This document shows positions 32,890 to 45,304 of a stretch of 64,000 nucleotides of DNA, piece by piece; within the stretch, counting starts at the first letter, position 1; every line of letters begins with the position of its first letter. The notes under the pieces are model-generated. The model did not search any database. It saw nothing but the letters and a program-made list of their open reading frames with translations, and was not told the origin of the DNA. Both the position numbers and the translations under genes were made by a program. Origin of the DNA: Euphorbia lathyris (lineage: Eukaryota; Streptophyta; Magnoliopsida; Malpighiales; Euphorbiaceae); contig NC_088911.1 in assembly GCF_963576675.1 (NCBI RefSeq), positions 61,775,756 through 61,839,755 on the forward strand. The letters run 5' to 3'.

Positions 32890-34512
32890 CGCACCACACG
32901 TCCGCGTGTGGTCACCCCTCCTTTTCTCTTTAATATATGAGACAGATTGAAATATGGAATTTGGTTGCCAATTTTGGCAAAATGCCTTTCGGTCCTTATT
33001 CATTTGCCTACTCCAATTGTGAATCCTACTTTGTGCCTATAAATAGAGGCATTTTCATTCATTTGAAGAGGCACACAATTTGAGGAAGAATTAAGGATTT
33101 CTCATTCATTTTATGAGAAGGAATTAAGGATTCAATTTAAGGATTTAATTTGAGGATTCAAATTAAGGAATTAAATATAAGGGATTAAAATTGAGGATTC
33201 AATTTAAGAAATTAAATTTGAGGGATTCAATTTAAGAAATTAAATTTGAGGATTCGTTTTGAGTGATTAAATTTGGGGGATTCAATTAAACACCTAATGA
33301 AAGAGGGAGTTTTGAATTAATAACCCAAGTTTGGGATTTTTCAAGGTTCGTGGTTTGCGGGTTTCGGCTACCGAATATCATTTGCGACGTTCGTAGGAGT
33401 CTACCTCTATGCAAGTGCTAGGTCGAAGCTCAGAAAGTAACTTTCTGAAGGGTTTTAAAGTCCCCCTTAAGTTGCTTACGTGTTTTTAATTTCATTTGAT
33501 TGCGCATTATGTTTATGTTTATTTTGGGTTTGGCTATGTTTATTGTTTTCATTTAATTATTAACTCTGTTAGATTAGAATAGTCATTAAATTATTGTTTT
33601 CATTTAATTATTAACTCTGTTAGATTAGAATAGTCATTAAATTATTGTTTTCATTTATCAAATTATAGTTATATTTATCGATATAGTTATTAAATTATAA
33701 TTATAGTTATTGTGTTTACTAATTTATTGTTTTTTCATTTATTTATTCACTCCAATAGATTAGAATATCCTCTAAGATACCTTATATATAATATTTAATT
33801 AACAAAGGGATACAAAGATAGTTTAGGCGTAAAATGAATCCATTAGCGATAGGTAGATATAAATCACAATTCTCATGCCATATTGATGTGCTAATGCTAT
33901 AAGATGAGTTCGGCGTCTTAATATAAATCTCAGGACGGGTTCCCATGTCTTGCGACTAATGTTTATTTGTTTTATAGGTTTAATAGATGAATGTTAAGAT
34001 TAGAACGGCTGTATAGGATTTTTATATCAAATTTGAACTGTAATTTATAATTCCGCATTTATTTACCGTTTTCTACAATTGTGTGATGAATGTATATAAA
34101 ATGGAAAATAGACTATATTATAATTAGTATTTTAACGAGAATTCAAATGTACAAGTTTATTAATTAAACCCTTACACATATGATAATTCGCAAATCCATC
34201 TTTGAAGAGATGACACTGTTGGTGCGCCCTAGTTCATAAGCATTGGTCCTATAATATGTATTAGACATTTCTATATTGTTGAATGCATTGTATGTGTGTT
34301 TTATGAATAAAGGCAATAATTCATGATGTTTATATCTTGTGCAATGAAACATGTATGAAGTATCCGTTGATTGATAGTCATAGTATGTTTGAGGCCTGTT
34401 TTATTCATGGGAACAAATATAACTAAAAGTCTATGTATCCAATATCTGTGTAGTTGTGTAGGAAGCACTACCACAACACTTGTATAGTCAGATATGGATG
34501 CAGGTACGCATT
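32890..34512 (+). repeat. LTR-like sequence with GC word, TATA box and short tandem repeats
   Basis: It begins at the end of the old SIRE LTR with the GC-rich word CACACGTCCGCGTGTGG, about 140 bp upstream of a TATA box (TATAAATAG, 33038-33046). Then come about eight degenerate repeats of GGATTCAATTTAAGAAATTA (33119-33295) and a 54-bp tandem duplication containing TTATTAACTCTGTTAGATTA (33545-33655). The arrangement resembles a Ty3 LTR interrupted by the SIRE insertion. Its start, end and family are not resolved, and there is no coding sequence. Confidence 0.45.
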
Positions 34513-34575
34513 CACTACAAGAAAATAACAGTTTACCAACGACATTTTACCAACGACACATATGTCGTAGTTATT
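34513..34575 (+). mobile_element. CACTA (En/Spm) transposon terminus fragment
   Basis: CACTACAAGAAAATAACAG at 34513 is the typical plant CACTA terminus, followed by subterminal repeats of ACCAACGACA. No partner end was seen in the window, so it is a truncated end. Confidence 0.6.
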
Positions 34576-35286
34576 AGCTATCACGTCCGGGTCTAAAACT
34601 TTTTTGATATAGATTTTGGAGCATTCATTAATTACAATTTAAATATACTATTAGTTTAATTTAATTTGTTTAGGTGTAAATTAAAAGTTTTTGATAAATT
34701 TTATAAAATAAACTAAAAGGATCATAATCAATATATTTTTCTGGTTACAACTTATACACTACGAGTATAATTAATGAATAATTTTTAATTTTTTTAAATT
34801 TAATTTTATATTATTTTAATTATAAATAATGAAATAAAAACTATTTTTGTGGATTAAACTCCACTAATCCATAAGCATAACTTTAACTTAATGCAATTTA
34901 CCAATATATATGACATGTGTACATTTTTCATATGTAGGAAAACATGTGTCTTATATCATGGTTGTTTTATTATAATGTTAACATATGGCTTTTTAGTTTG
35001 TTTCAATATTGCCATATGGCATATAAATATTTTATTTGATAATTTTTATTTTGGTTAAGTTTTTATAAGTAGTATATAAATCTTATGGATGAATATTTAG
35101 GGAGGGAGGGGATAAAGGGAAATATGGGGGTGAGAGTTTTGTCTCGTATTTGAATATAGAAAGCTTTAGGTTGCTTAACTAACAAATTTAAAATTTTCTT
35201 AAGGTTAATTTGGGGTTATAGATATTGGTAATTTAAATATTCAATTCGATCAAACTTCACCATCATTGGATTTTGATAGCGGCGTG
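34576..35286. other. AT-rich unclassified sequence, host of the nest
   Basis: Starts near ATCACGTCCGGGTCTAAAAC, then AT-rich without ORF. It continues after the nest at 58372, because GCGTG (35282-35286) is duplicated at 58367-58371. The two flanks are probably one larger LTR or element. Confidence 0.5.
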
Positions 35287-37008
35287 TGATGAGTGTCTAG
35301 GTAGAGTGATAAAATATTATGTGTTAAGTGCTATGGTTATGGATGTGATCTTTCTAAGTGCTCTAACTCTACTAGACGCTACTACGTAGGGGCAAGTGTA
35401 CCCCGTCGTATCAAGTAATAATCCGGCTAAGACCGGGTATCGAATCCACAGAATTTATAGCTACAAGTATTAAACTACTCGGTTTTACACGTTATCTGAG
35501 CGGTAAATACTTTTGAGTTTGGTGACAACTATAAACTACTCCTAAACTATGGGTGAGACAATTTTCATGTATTTCAAGCCCTTTTAGAGTGATACAGATA
35601 ATGATAAGTTATAACATATTTCAAACAATACGAAACTTATACGATCAATATTTTACTCTTGCAAAGACGACTATCTATAGATCGAACAACTCCGTGAGGT
35701 TCTAGAGTCGTGATTTCCCTTTAGGGTGACTCTAATTCTTAAGATCAGAAACTAGGACCCGTAAGTTTCGTGGCTCGTCAATTCCTACGGTTTCCGGATT
35801 GTCAATTCCGGTAAGGCAACACCTATGTGATTCCTAATAGATTTCGGAGCTCGTAAACGACCTACACAATAATCAATTATGAGTATCAAAGCAAGCAATA
35901 AATAATAACACGTATAGTGAAAACGGAATTGTAAATCATATATTATAAATATGGAATATGAAAATACGGAATACAATCAAGCCTAGTACATAGAAAGAGT
36001 ACAAGCTAATTAACAAGTAGAAAGGGAAGAAGAATCGGCCCTTAGGACTAGCTAACTGGACTCAAAGTCTTCTCTTAGGACTTGGAGGTGGGACTCTCGA
36101 GCTTGGTGAGTGCGGATGGGGCGGAACTTCGGCGGAGTAACGGGAGGATTATACAAGCTCTCAAGGTGTAAGGAACTTTAGTACATAGAAAATTGAATGA
36201 GGAAATGAGTGTTAATCACTCTTATTTATACATCAAGCTCGGGGGTAGAATCGTAAATACACAAGTTACAAGTAGGAATTCATATTATTTTTGCAGTTTC
36301 CACATGGCACGCCCCGCGTGGACAGGAAGATGCCCCGCGTGTCTGCCCATTCCGTTGATAATTTCCTGCGTGTGGACCAGATTCAGACTTATTGTCTCAA
36401 CCACGCCCCGTGTGGACAGGAAGACGCCCCGCGTGTCTGCCCATTCCGTTGATAATTTCCTGCGTGTGGACTAGATTCAGACTTGTTGTCTCAACCACGC
36501 CCCGCGTAGACTGGAGTATGCCCCGTGTGGTTGAGCCTATGGAGTTCAATAGCTTGAATCATGCTTTTGACGCCCCACATGGCTTAGAAAACGCCCCGCG
36601 TACCTGAGCTCCTGAAACTTTAGATTGAAGAATTGCTCCTGTACGCCCGCGTATAAGTGGAGATGCCCCGCGTGGTATCTGTTGACTTAGTGGGGCCATG
36701 TAGTCTGACTACCGTGATTGAGAGGGCATTGTTTTACGCCCCGCGTGGTTGCTTCTGTGCCCCGCGTGTGTCGGTGAATTTTACTCCTTAACTCGTACCT
36801 GCGAAGTACAATTCTCGAGAGCCGAGTTAGCTTGACGTTTATTTTTCTAAAATTAATCAAAAACAAAGGAAATTAACCAAAAGCATAAAATTTATTTTTA
36901 TTTTGTTATTTTATTAAAAACACATTATTTTTGTAATTAAACTCACTTATTTAGTCCACAATTAAACCGTAATTCACGCTAAAAGATAGAGACAAAACAT
37001 CCCTATCA
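35287..37008 (-). repeat. 3' LTR of gag-only Athila-like element
   Basis: 1722 bp, plus-strand bounds TGATGAGTGTC and CCCTATCA. It includes a TATA box on the minus strand (36222-36230) and, upstream of it in transcription sense, 36308-36775 with ACGCCCCGCGTG words. A 94-bp unit starts at 36308, 36402 and (partial) 36496. Confidence 0.93.
36308..36775. repeat. ACGCCCCGCGT word array in LTR
   Basis: About a dozen occurrences of the near-palindromic word ACGCCCCGCGTG, arranged in a 94-bp tandem duplication (36308, 36402) and then more loosely. The same array lies at 57662-58130 in the other LTR. Confidence 0.9.
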
Positions 37009-39345
37009 ACCTCCTCGGACTTTAAAGTTTTACTTGTCCTCAAGTAAATAAAGTCGAAAGACAAAGGATTGAGACAATTGAGAAACAAACCTCCGGTTGG
37101 TTTTAACAAGTGCGTGATTCCGAAATGAAGGTTTTACGAAAAGTTTTCGACAAGTACTTACGCAAGCGAATGAGTGACCAAAACTTATTTGAAATCTTTA
37201 TGATCAACTTAATAGGCAATATTAACGGGGATTGATTATCTCTTGAGAACTCGATTGTACCTCACCAAGGGATTTCACTCTTACGCTCAAACTTTGGTGG
37301 GTCGGTGTTTTTTATGCTCTTCTTTGTACTTACTCGAAGTCACTTTGAGTTTGCATTTTCATCCGGGTTTTTCCTCCTATGTTATGGTTTAGGCAATATT
37401 AAAAATGAACTCAGAGGGGGTTTGTAATGTGGGTGGCTTTTTTAGCAGTTAATTTTTTAGAAACTCGAGTCCAAATGCCATTTTGATGATCGCATCGCTT
37501 TTTCATTTTGGCTTTAGCAAGCTTGTAAAATATAACTTGAAATTGCTCGGGTGGAGCTTGAGAATGCCTTTTTGCTCTTTATTTCTGCTTCATCTATTTT
37601 TCTTTTTCTTTTTATTTGAGAGCGGCACAAAAACGATTTCGAAGATTTATTATGTTTACTTGTTAAGGCCTTAGTTTGTTTCGGGTAATTCCGATGCGAT
37701 TGATTTCATTGGTATTTGAACAAGAGGAAAAAGGGTTAAATGTTAAAAAGGTGTTAGCAAAGAAGTCGGTTAATAGACTCGAGGGGGCTTCCTAAAGGTT
37801 TATGAAAACGAGAAAAAATAATTTAAGAAAGGAATTAGCCTAAGTGTGTCCGTTTTATCATCTATTGCCCTTCTTACCAAAATAAGTGTACTTAACCCGG
37901 TATTAGGTGCAAACTCTATGAGTTGGGTAAAGTCAAAGCTCTCGAAATTTTGTGAAAGAAGTAGAGTTCTCGTACAAACTCTTTTAGGCTCAAAAATACC
38001 TCACATGAATTTTGGGTTAAATTGTGTACTTTCAAGTTCTCGTAAAATTTTCAAAAATCCCGTTTTTATTGCCTTTTTAAATTTCATTATAGAGATAACT
38101 TGTGGGTTAGGACTCAATGCTTTTGTTTAGTACGAATCTTGGCTTTGCATAAATTCCATAACTTCGAAATCAAGACTTAAATTTCTTAATTAAACCGATC
38201 CTTTGTGTTTCGGCGTATTTACCTTTGACGACAAATAATAGAACTTTTAATTATTGTCCATAGAAGGTAGTGTGTCGGGTAATTTATGAGCCAATAAATT
38301 AGTTCAATTATTTTTGTTTATTTTATTTTTATTTTTGTTAGTGCAAAACAAACTGTAAGTGCGGGGTTGCACGACCCTCCGCGTGATTAAAATGACGTAT
38401 ATTCCAAAGACCTCGAAAAAGAAATGAGAACAAAAACAAAATGAAAACTTAAAGATGGAATTAAAGAGAAATAAGGACCTTACAGGTCTGTTCTTACGCT
38501 AGGCGTACCCAAGGGGACGCTCCGCGTAAGAAGTGTATAAGTGGGTAATTACGGGCAGAGGCTCGGATACGCGGGGCGTGCCCAAAGGGGGCGCTCCGTG
38601 TATATCGAAATCCAGGCCCTTATTGTTGGCAAAAGGGGTTTACGCGGGGCGTAGCCTGTAATACGGCCACGCGTATACCTTTTTTTTATGTTTTAACGTT
38701 TTTTACTGTTTTGGGTTTTAATGAGGTTTAATTGTTTCTCTTTTAGGATTAATGGAGTATTAATTATGGAGGGAGCTTAAGTTATTTTGAATTTGAAAAG
38801 AATGGAGGTGATTGGAGGTTAGAAGAGGTGGAGTGGAGAAGTGGGAAAGATGCATGGGGAAGAGGGAAAGCTGCTATAGGGAGTTGCAATCCGCAACTCC
38901 CCCAGGATACGCGGGGCGTGCCCTACGGGTACACTCTGCGTGCTTTTAATATGTCATTTATTGGGGAAGATTCCTACAGGTCTAGGAACACACGGGGCGT
39001 AGTAGGGGGTACGCCCCGCGTAACGTGCTTTGTAGCACCAAGAAGTGGCCAGAAGCTCATCTACGCGAGGCGTACCGGTGTGTATGCTCCGTGTAGATGT
39101 TTGGATTAAAAAATGGGATTTGTTTTTCGTATTGTGGGTTTTGTGATTTTTTTTTACGTTTTGGGGTTGTATTAAAAATGGATGAAACGAACTTGAAAGA
39201 AATAAATTCAATTTGCTAAAATTGAAATAAAACAAAATGGACAATGAATTGAAAACACCTATAGTACATATAAACAAAGGTTTGGAGAATGCAAACCAGT
39301 GCTACGTTTATACTCGGAGTAGCTCGACTTTCTCGGCGGGTGTGT
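37009..39345 (-). other. noncoding 3' region of gag-only element
   Basis: On the minus strand it follows the gag stop and ends at the PPT (37009-37019). No pol or env-like motif was found in either strand. From 38495 to 39100 six or seven copies of TACGCGGGGCGT-type words recur, among them GTACGCCCCGCGTA at 39008, which also occurs in the right LTR near 57999. Short plus-strand ORFs here are incidental. Confidence 0.75.
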
Positions 39346-40466
39346 TTATTGCAAGATATCCCAACTGGAGCCCGATGGATCCGAGCTGTGATTGTTAAGA
39401 AGGGATATTGCTTGCCCGGATTCTCTATTCTTAGCCCGCGGGCTTTGCTCGGTATTGGTCGGGAGAGTTCCTAGCTGTCTCTCCTGTTGTTGTTGGTTTA
39501 AATGAGTCACTTGGTGACTCAAATCCCTGCAAAACACTTCATTATCGGCAAGACGGGTTAGAATGTCCTTTAACAAGGAAGTTACCGATTGGCCTTGCAC
39601 GTTGTTGGGAGGTTGGGCATTCCGACCACTAGGGGCGTTTTGGGATTGCCCTAGCCCGTGCTCCCTATATTCTTGGTGGAAATTGAGTGGGGCCCTCAAT
39701 ACGTTATTGTTATTACCGTATGACAAATTAGGATGTTGGTTTCGAGGTCTCCACCCGTTATCGTTATTGTTGTGGTGGTTAGGATAGGAGTTAGAGTTAG
39801 AGTTGTACCTTTGGTTACCTCCTACGTAACTTACGTTTTCGGTGTCACCGACAAAAGGGGTGCCGGTGTTGCAATTTTTCCCGTCATGATCACCACCACA
39901 ATGGTTGCACATCAGGACCTGTGCGTCTTTGTTGAGGCTCAATTGTGCTATTAAAGCGTCTAGTTTCTTGTTCATTTCAACCATGGAACTCTTTGGAGCC
40001 TCCTTTTCCATGGCGAATGCTTGATGTCTCGGGGGTCCGGCAAGCCGATCTTCTTGCCATTGAACGCTTTTTCTTGTGAGCTCATTGATGAGCTCATATG
40101 CTTCGCTTGCCGATTTCCTGAACAGGTCCCCACCTACTGCGGAATCCACGGTAGCACGATTAGTAGGCGTTAAACCATGATAAAAAAAAGTACTTACAAG
40201 ATCGTGCTTGGGGATGTCGTGGTGTGAGCAACTTCGAAGCAATTTTCGGAACCTCGCCTAAGCTGCGTGAAGGGCTTCGTACTCGAGTTGCCGAAAGGAA
40301 GTGATATCATTGTCCAACTTCACCATCTTGGAAGGTGGAAAGTAGTAAGAGAGGAACTCCTTTTCGAGCTCGTCCCATGACGTGATAGTTCCGGCTTCCA
40401 ATGAGTGCAACCATTCCAACGCTTGGCCTGTCAAAGAAAAAGGAAAAAGTTTTAGACGTACGGCCT
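39346..40466 (-). pseudogene. gag C-terminal two thirds of gag-only element
   Basis: Minus-strand continuation of the gag begun at 56478. It starts with AVRLKLFPFSLTGQALEWL (about 40460-40400), continues past a stop near 40262 (ALHAA-stop-ARFRKLL) and includes SAVGGDLFRKSASEAYELI, the knuckle CNHCGGDHDGKNC (C-X2-C-X4-H-X4-C like), a long Asn-rich stretch and the C-terminal helix LTRLADNEVFCRDLSHQV, ending at 39346. It is strongly similar to the plus-strand gag at 43970. The Tat element separates it from its N-terminal third. Confidence 0.88.
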
Positions 40467-40980
40467 TGATAACATTGGGATATTATCCACAGGATCAAAG
40501 AGGATATTTACCAAAATGGTCGTGTATTTGGGCGGTCTGGGAAGCAATGGTGTATCAAGCAAGTCATCCGAGTGGCGGATCACCTAGACTCCGCCACACA
40601 TGATCTGTAGTCAAACCTACGTGAGACCCGCCATCATGCCTCGATCCGCCCGTCGGACGGTTGAGCCGATTCCCAATAAAGATAATTAAAGGACCGTTAA
40701 TGAGCTAACGGCCACACTTAAAGGAGATCCGTAACCGCCATTAATGGGGCATTAATGGAGACTTTCTGGTTACTGGGAGTTACGATCACATGACTATAAA
40801 TAGCTTGCATTACAAGCTATTGAGGTACATATTCACATTCTCACTTTAAACCCTTCTCTTGTCAATATAGTTTATTCATTATTCCTATACTGACTTTGGC
40901 ATCGGAGCTTCCCCCCGTCGAACCCAACGACGCCCCCCCACAGGGAAGGAATCCGATCAGAAGTTCATCGCCAGTTATCA
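40467..40980 (+). repeat. 5' LTR of Tat-type element
   Basis: Starts TGATAACATTGGG, ends CAGTTATCA. TATA box TATAAATA at 40795-40802. The stretch GCATCGGAGCTTCCCCCC near the 3' end resembles Tat-lineage LTRs. The next bases, ATTGGTGCGGTGAACG, would be the PBS; I could not name the tRNA. Confidence 0.7.
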
Positions 40981-41038
40981 ATTGGTGCGGTGAACGTGGA
41001 GGTCCTAATCAAGAAAGGACTCAGTTCACAACCTAAGC

Positions 41039-41194
41039 ATGGCAACTGGAGGGTCTAACCCCTCAACGGGAACTACAATACCACTTATACCAGCGTCAAC
41101 TAACCCCACCACAAACGCTGGACGCGTCGATCCTGATGCGCCAACCATCTATGACGAAAGGGACATGTCGCGGAACTTGATGCTCAAAAGCTAG
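41039..41194 (+). pseudogene. gag N-terminus of Tat-type element
   Basis: ATG-started 51 codons, Thr/Pro/Asn-rich (MATGGSNPSTGTTIP, later ending RDMSRNLML), stopping at TAG 41192-41194. The sequence then enters integrase in another frame, so the stop is a by-product of the internal deletion. Identified as gag only by position after the LTR leader. Confidence 0.5.
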
Positions 41195-41277
41195 TGGAGT
41201 CCTGTCATAATTGCCAGGTCCATGCAAACGAATCTCACACGGCTAAGCACCTACAAAAGCCCATTATAGAAGGACGG
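41188..41277 (+). pseudogene. integrase zinc-finger remnant of Tat-type element
   Basis: The frame gives KLVESCHNCQVHANESHTAK, the CX2C half of a retroviral HHCC zinc finger in its usual context before the integrase core. It is cut by the solo LTR, and the core resumes at 54089. Confidence 0.65.
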
Positions 41278-41569
41278 TGTAGACACCGAGTCGGAGGACC
41301 TGTGACGAAAACCCACGATAAACGGCTAAAGCGGTTGATTCCATTAGTTAGGAAATTTAAAAATCAAAAGGAAACTTGGAGAGCTAGCATGTGATAGCCC
41401 CACTAACAAATTCAGCATCTCCTAAGTAAGGTCGGGCATGTTCATCGTCGTATCGATATATGAGAGGGCCCTGGAAGTCGGGCGTTAGCCGATGAATGAC
41501 CAATGTCACTCCCGGCGATGATCGTCGTTCCGTAAATAACGGCGCGCAACGCATCGAGCGCCCGCCCGA

Positions 41570-41710
41570 TGGGCCGGGTGTCGAGCGTCGCCCGTCGGAC
41601 GATGGGCGTCGCCCATCGAGCGTTGGGCGCGGCCCGAGGCACGTCAATGTCACCCGACGTTCGATGGGCGGATGCCCCGCGGCGTCGGGCGGATGCCCAA
41701 CGACGTTGGG
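41570..41710. repeat. GGGCG/CGCCC palindromic word array, left part
   Basis: Repeated words such as GATGGGCGTCGCCCATCG and GGCGGATGCCC form many short imperfect palindromes. The array continues on the far side of the nested element at 49687-49835. ORFs in all frames here reflect low-complexity GC repeats. Confidence 0.85.
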
Positions 41711-43273
41711 TGATAGGGGTCAAAAACCCCTATCTTTGGGTACGGTTTTAGGACGGTTTTTAGTGTTATTTCATGAATAAGCGAGCAATTCTCGCATTTA
41801 TATGCCTTTGCGTGAGTTAGTTAGGAATTGGAAATGTTTTGTTAACTTTTTGTTGTTTAGGCTCGTTTTCTGATCATTTTAGGCAAATAAGGCCAAAATG
41901 GCATGTATGTTATAATTCCGTTATCTTTTATAGCTAATTGATCCGCCAAAAGTCGCACCAAATGGAGCGTTTGCTTAAAATAAGCGGTTGGCAGGTCAAT
42001 TTAGACTCGAGACTAATGTTATTCAGAGTTTTCGTGCATGCGCAGGGATAAATTCGGGCGAAAATTACATCGTGGAACATCGAACAACCGTGCGGAAGCG
42101 TGCAGGGCAAAACGGCTCGTCGAACTGGCCTTTTTAGGCCAGCTCGCGATGAGCTGGCCTTTGGGCCAGCTCGCCGAGCAGCGCGCCCTGCTCGGCGAGC
42201 TGACCTGCGGGAATTGGTCAAAAAAGTCAGTTTTGACCCCACGACCGGTCCCACGACTTTCCACCTGCACAAGGATACGAAATAGGTCAAAAAGAGGGCC
42301 CGAGCTACAACTATAAATAGAACTTTTCCATTGTAAATTAGATATCTTTTATCTTTGTAATTTTCTTAGCTTTCACCTTGAGAAATCCTCTCCACCTCCT
42401 CCATATCCTTCAAACCTCCATTGAAGACACCTCCGAAGCTCCGCTCACCGAGGATTGCTCAAGCTCCATCCTTAAGTCCTAGGAAGACGCCTGCATTGGT
42501 AGACAGGTTCCCTGAAAGGGATTTTTCTTCTTTTACATTCTGTCTAGCCTCTGATCCATGTTATGAATCCTAGGCTCATTGTATCTTCGTGACAATACTT
42601 TTCATCTTTGATATATATTATAGTTTTGTTTATTCAATTGTTTTATTGCTTTAATCTTTGTCTTACGCTTTGTCTGATTGGTTTAACTCATTCGATAATC
42701 CCAAAATTAAGTTGGCACATATTGCGAGCTGAATCTGACCTAGTCAGTGCCTATAGGATTGATGACCCTATAGAAGATTAAGACCAAATTGCTGAGCCTT
42801 AGAGCTAGTTTCGGCCTTACAAGGGAATCACGAACTAGGGACCTCTGGAGGATAGGTAGGGTTAATCGCCTCGGACACAAGTGACTTAGATTAGGTTTTA
42901 ATTCCGTTGTCTAAACAATCTATTTTCATTATCATCGTATCCCTTCATGTTCCTTCGGATAATTACATTGGTAAAAGATCACCTAGGAGTAGTTTAACTT
43001 AATTAGGGGTAGAGTAACTTAATTAGGCGTAGAATAACTTAGTTAGAATTAGATAACTTAGCTAGGAGTAGTATAATTCAACCTAGGAGTAGATTAACTT
43101 AAGCAAAACCAAACTCAAAACCCCCAAAGCCTAGATAACACCTGAGACCAAGTAGCTTGATACTTGCAGAAATAAATCCTGTGAACGATACCTGGACTTT
43201 CCAGAATTTTATTACTTGATAACGACGGGGTACACTTATCCCTTAGTGAGTCTCCTTTACGGGAGGCGCATCA
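41711..43273 (+). repeat. 5' LTR of pol-less element
   Basis: 1563 bp, TGATAGGGGTC to GGCGCATCA. GC palindromic words at 42115-42215 (GGCCAGCTCGC, GCCCTGCTCGGCGAGCTG) lie 100 bp upstream of the TATA box (42312-42319). A series of about five 24-bp repeats (ACCTAGGAGTAG, TTAACTTAATTAGG) lies at 42985-43105. Confidence 0.92.
42312..42319 (+). promoter_or_regulatory. TATA box of pol-less element LTR
   Basis: TATAAATA in the context CAACTATAAATAGAAC, about 100 bp after the GC palindromic words. Confidence 0.7.
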
Positions 43274-43279
43274 AGTTTT

Positions 43280-43297
43280 TGGCGCCGTTGCCGGGGA
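43280..43297 (+). other. primer binding site, tRNA-Asp
   Basis: TGGCGCCGTTGCCGGGGA, six bases after the LTR end, identical to the PBS of the element at the left edge of the window. Confidence 0.95.
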
Positions 43298-43850
43298 TTT
43301 ATTTCTTCTGCAATATCGAACCAAAGGTCGATTTGTTAGTTTAGGCATTCCTTTGTGAATATCCTTTGTTTATATCATCTATATTTGTTTATATCATACT
43401 TATACTTGTTCATATTCATACTTATATATGCAAATACTTGTTTATTCGTTTATACCTCAGTATATATGACCTTTCTATACTTGTTTATATCTACCGTGTT
43501 TTCTCATAACATGCGTAGTTGTTCATACCTATTCTTGTTTATACTTGTTTATACAAATGTATATTTATACTTGTTAAATTCATCTATACTTGTCTGTCTG
43601 TGCTTGTTTATACCTCTTATACTTGTTCATTCTTATATTTATATTTATATTTGTTCATATTCTGATTCATACTTATACATACTTGTTTACCTCTACTAGT
43701 TTGTACCATGTACACCAATCTATATCTGTCAATATAAACCAATAAGAATACTTGTATAAAACTGTGCGACCTTGTATGATGTGTATACTTTTCTTTCATA
43801 GGAAAAATTTCTGCTTTCATTTATTTCTTGTATTTATTTCTTCTCAGCAT
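43298..43850 (+). other. leader with degenerate ACTTGTTTAT repeats
   Basis: From about 43370 to 43700 the word ACTTGTTTATA and variants recur roughly every 20 bases. Noncoding leader between PBS and gag. The ORF of 114 codons across it is a product of the repeat. Confidence 0.7.
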
Positions 43851-45304
43851 ATGCCTATAAGATCAGCGAGAATACCGTGTGTCCCTCTTAACCCTGAACT
43901 TGAACGTACTCTTCGCAGGAGCAAACAGATTGGAAAACTGAAGCAGACGAGATCATCGAGCCTATCAAAATGACTGACAATGAACGGAACACTGAACGGA
44001 ACACTGAACGGAACACTGAGAACACCGGACCAGAAACTGACACTCGTCTGATGAGTGAAATCCTGGCACCACACCGACACCAACATCTGTTCGGCATTGC
44101 CGCTCCGAATATTCCGGCCAACACATACGAAATCAAGTCGGGCATAATTCACTTGATTCAACAGACCGGATTGTTTGGAGGGGAGGCACATGAGAGCCCA
44201 AATGATCATCTGGATCGCTTCCTAATGTGCGCAGACACTGCGAGAACAAATGGGGTTCCCCAAGATGCTGCTAGGCTAAAGTTGTTCCCATTTTCTCTAA
44301 CTGGGCAAGCTTTGGAATGGCTAAGAACACTGGAGCCCAGATCAATCATGACTTGGGCAGGATTGGAGAAGGAATTCTTGTCCTACTACTTTCCTCCCTC
44401 GAAGACAGCAATGCTCAGGGGTGAGATCACATCCTTCCACCAACCCGAGCACGAAGTGCTCCACACATCTTGGACCCGATTCAGAAAAATGCTGCGCATA
44501 TGCCCTCATCATGACATACCCAAGCATCAATTGGTGAGCGTCTTCTATCACGGATTGACACCCACTAACAGGGCTATTGTGGACTCCGCAGCGGGTGGAG
44601 ATTTGTTCAGAAAGACATCAACAGAGGCGTATGACATGATTAACGAGCTGGCTAGGAAGAGTGTGCAGTGGCAGGAGGAGAAACTCGCTGGCCCCACAAG
44701 GCAGCGGGTGTTTGCTGTGGAAGAACAAGAACAAAATCCGGGTGTTGCGGATTTGAGTAGGAAGATGGACGTCCTGTTGGAAAAATTCAGCCAACCTCCC
44801 ACCTGTGTGCACTGTGGCGGCGACCACCATGGAAAGGACTGTCAGGCAGGGAGCCCTTTCGCTAGAGATGGGGTGGAGATGGTCAATTATGTTGGGGGGC
44901 AACCGAGGTACAACCAGAACTATAACAACTACAACCCCAACAACCACAACTCCTACAACAACAACAACAACTATAGGAGGCCTCAGCACCCGAACCTATC
45001 TTACGGGAATTCAAATCAGAATGTGCTTCGACCTCCCAGTGGTTTTGTTCAGGAACATAGAGAGAAGGGGCTAGGCATGCCCCTATATCAACAGTAAAAT
45101 CAAGGGCCAATGCAACCTTCTAAGGAATCTGACGAGGTGGTTACTCTCTTGAAGGAGATCTCGGCTAGGCTTGCCAACAATGAAGCTTTCTGCAAGGATT
45201 TGAGCAATCAGGTAGCCCAGATCAATAGGGACAGGCAAGAAAGGCCACAGGGTTCTCTCCCGAGCACAACGGAGAAGAATCCAAAGATCCTGAGAAAGGA
45301 TTGA
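43851..45304 (+). pseudogene. gag of pol-less Athila-like element
   Basis: The likely original start is ATG 43851 (MPIRSARIPCVPLNPELERTL), which is out of frame with the main ORF from ATG 43970. The main part has DTRLMSEILAPH, the gag domain (ARLKLFPFSLTGQALEWL, near residue 105), LVSVFYHGLTPTNR, the knuckle CVHCGGDHHGKDC and an Asn/Tyr-rich tail. A TAA at 45095-45097 after YQQ interrupts the same frame, which continues to TGA 45304 with the helix ISARLANNEAFCKDLSNQ. It is close to the split gag of the surrounding gag-only element. Confidence 0.88.

Noticed and set aside
36308..36775. CRISPR-like array of short GC repeats
   Set aside because: The spacing is irregular, the repeats are short palindromic words plus a 94-bp tandem duplication inside a plant LTR, and there are no cas genes.
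41442..41780. Several overlapping GC-rich ORFs of 60-94 codons on both strands
   Set aside because: Open frames in all directions are an effect of the GGGCG/CGCCC repeat words; compositions are Arg/Pro/Ala-biased and frame-independent.
42019..42316. Overlapping GC-rich ORFs near 42 kb
   Set aside because: They coincide with the palindromic word array of the LTR upstream of its TATA box.
43355..43699. 114-codon ORF rich in Tyr, Leu and Phe that could suggest a membrane protein
   Set aside because: It is a translation of a degenerate ACTTGTTTAT repeat in the leader between PBS and gag.
43844..44989. Antisense ORFs of 85-123 codons over the plus-strand gag
   Set aside because: Shadows of the gag reading frame, which carries the domain and zinc-knuckle evidence.
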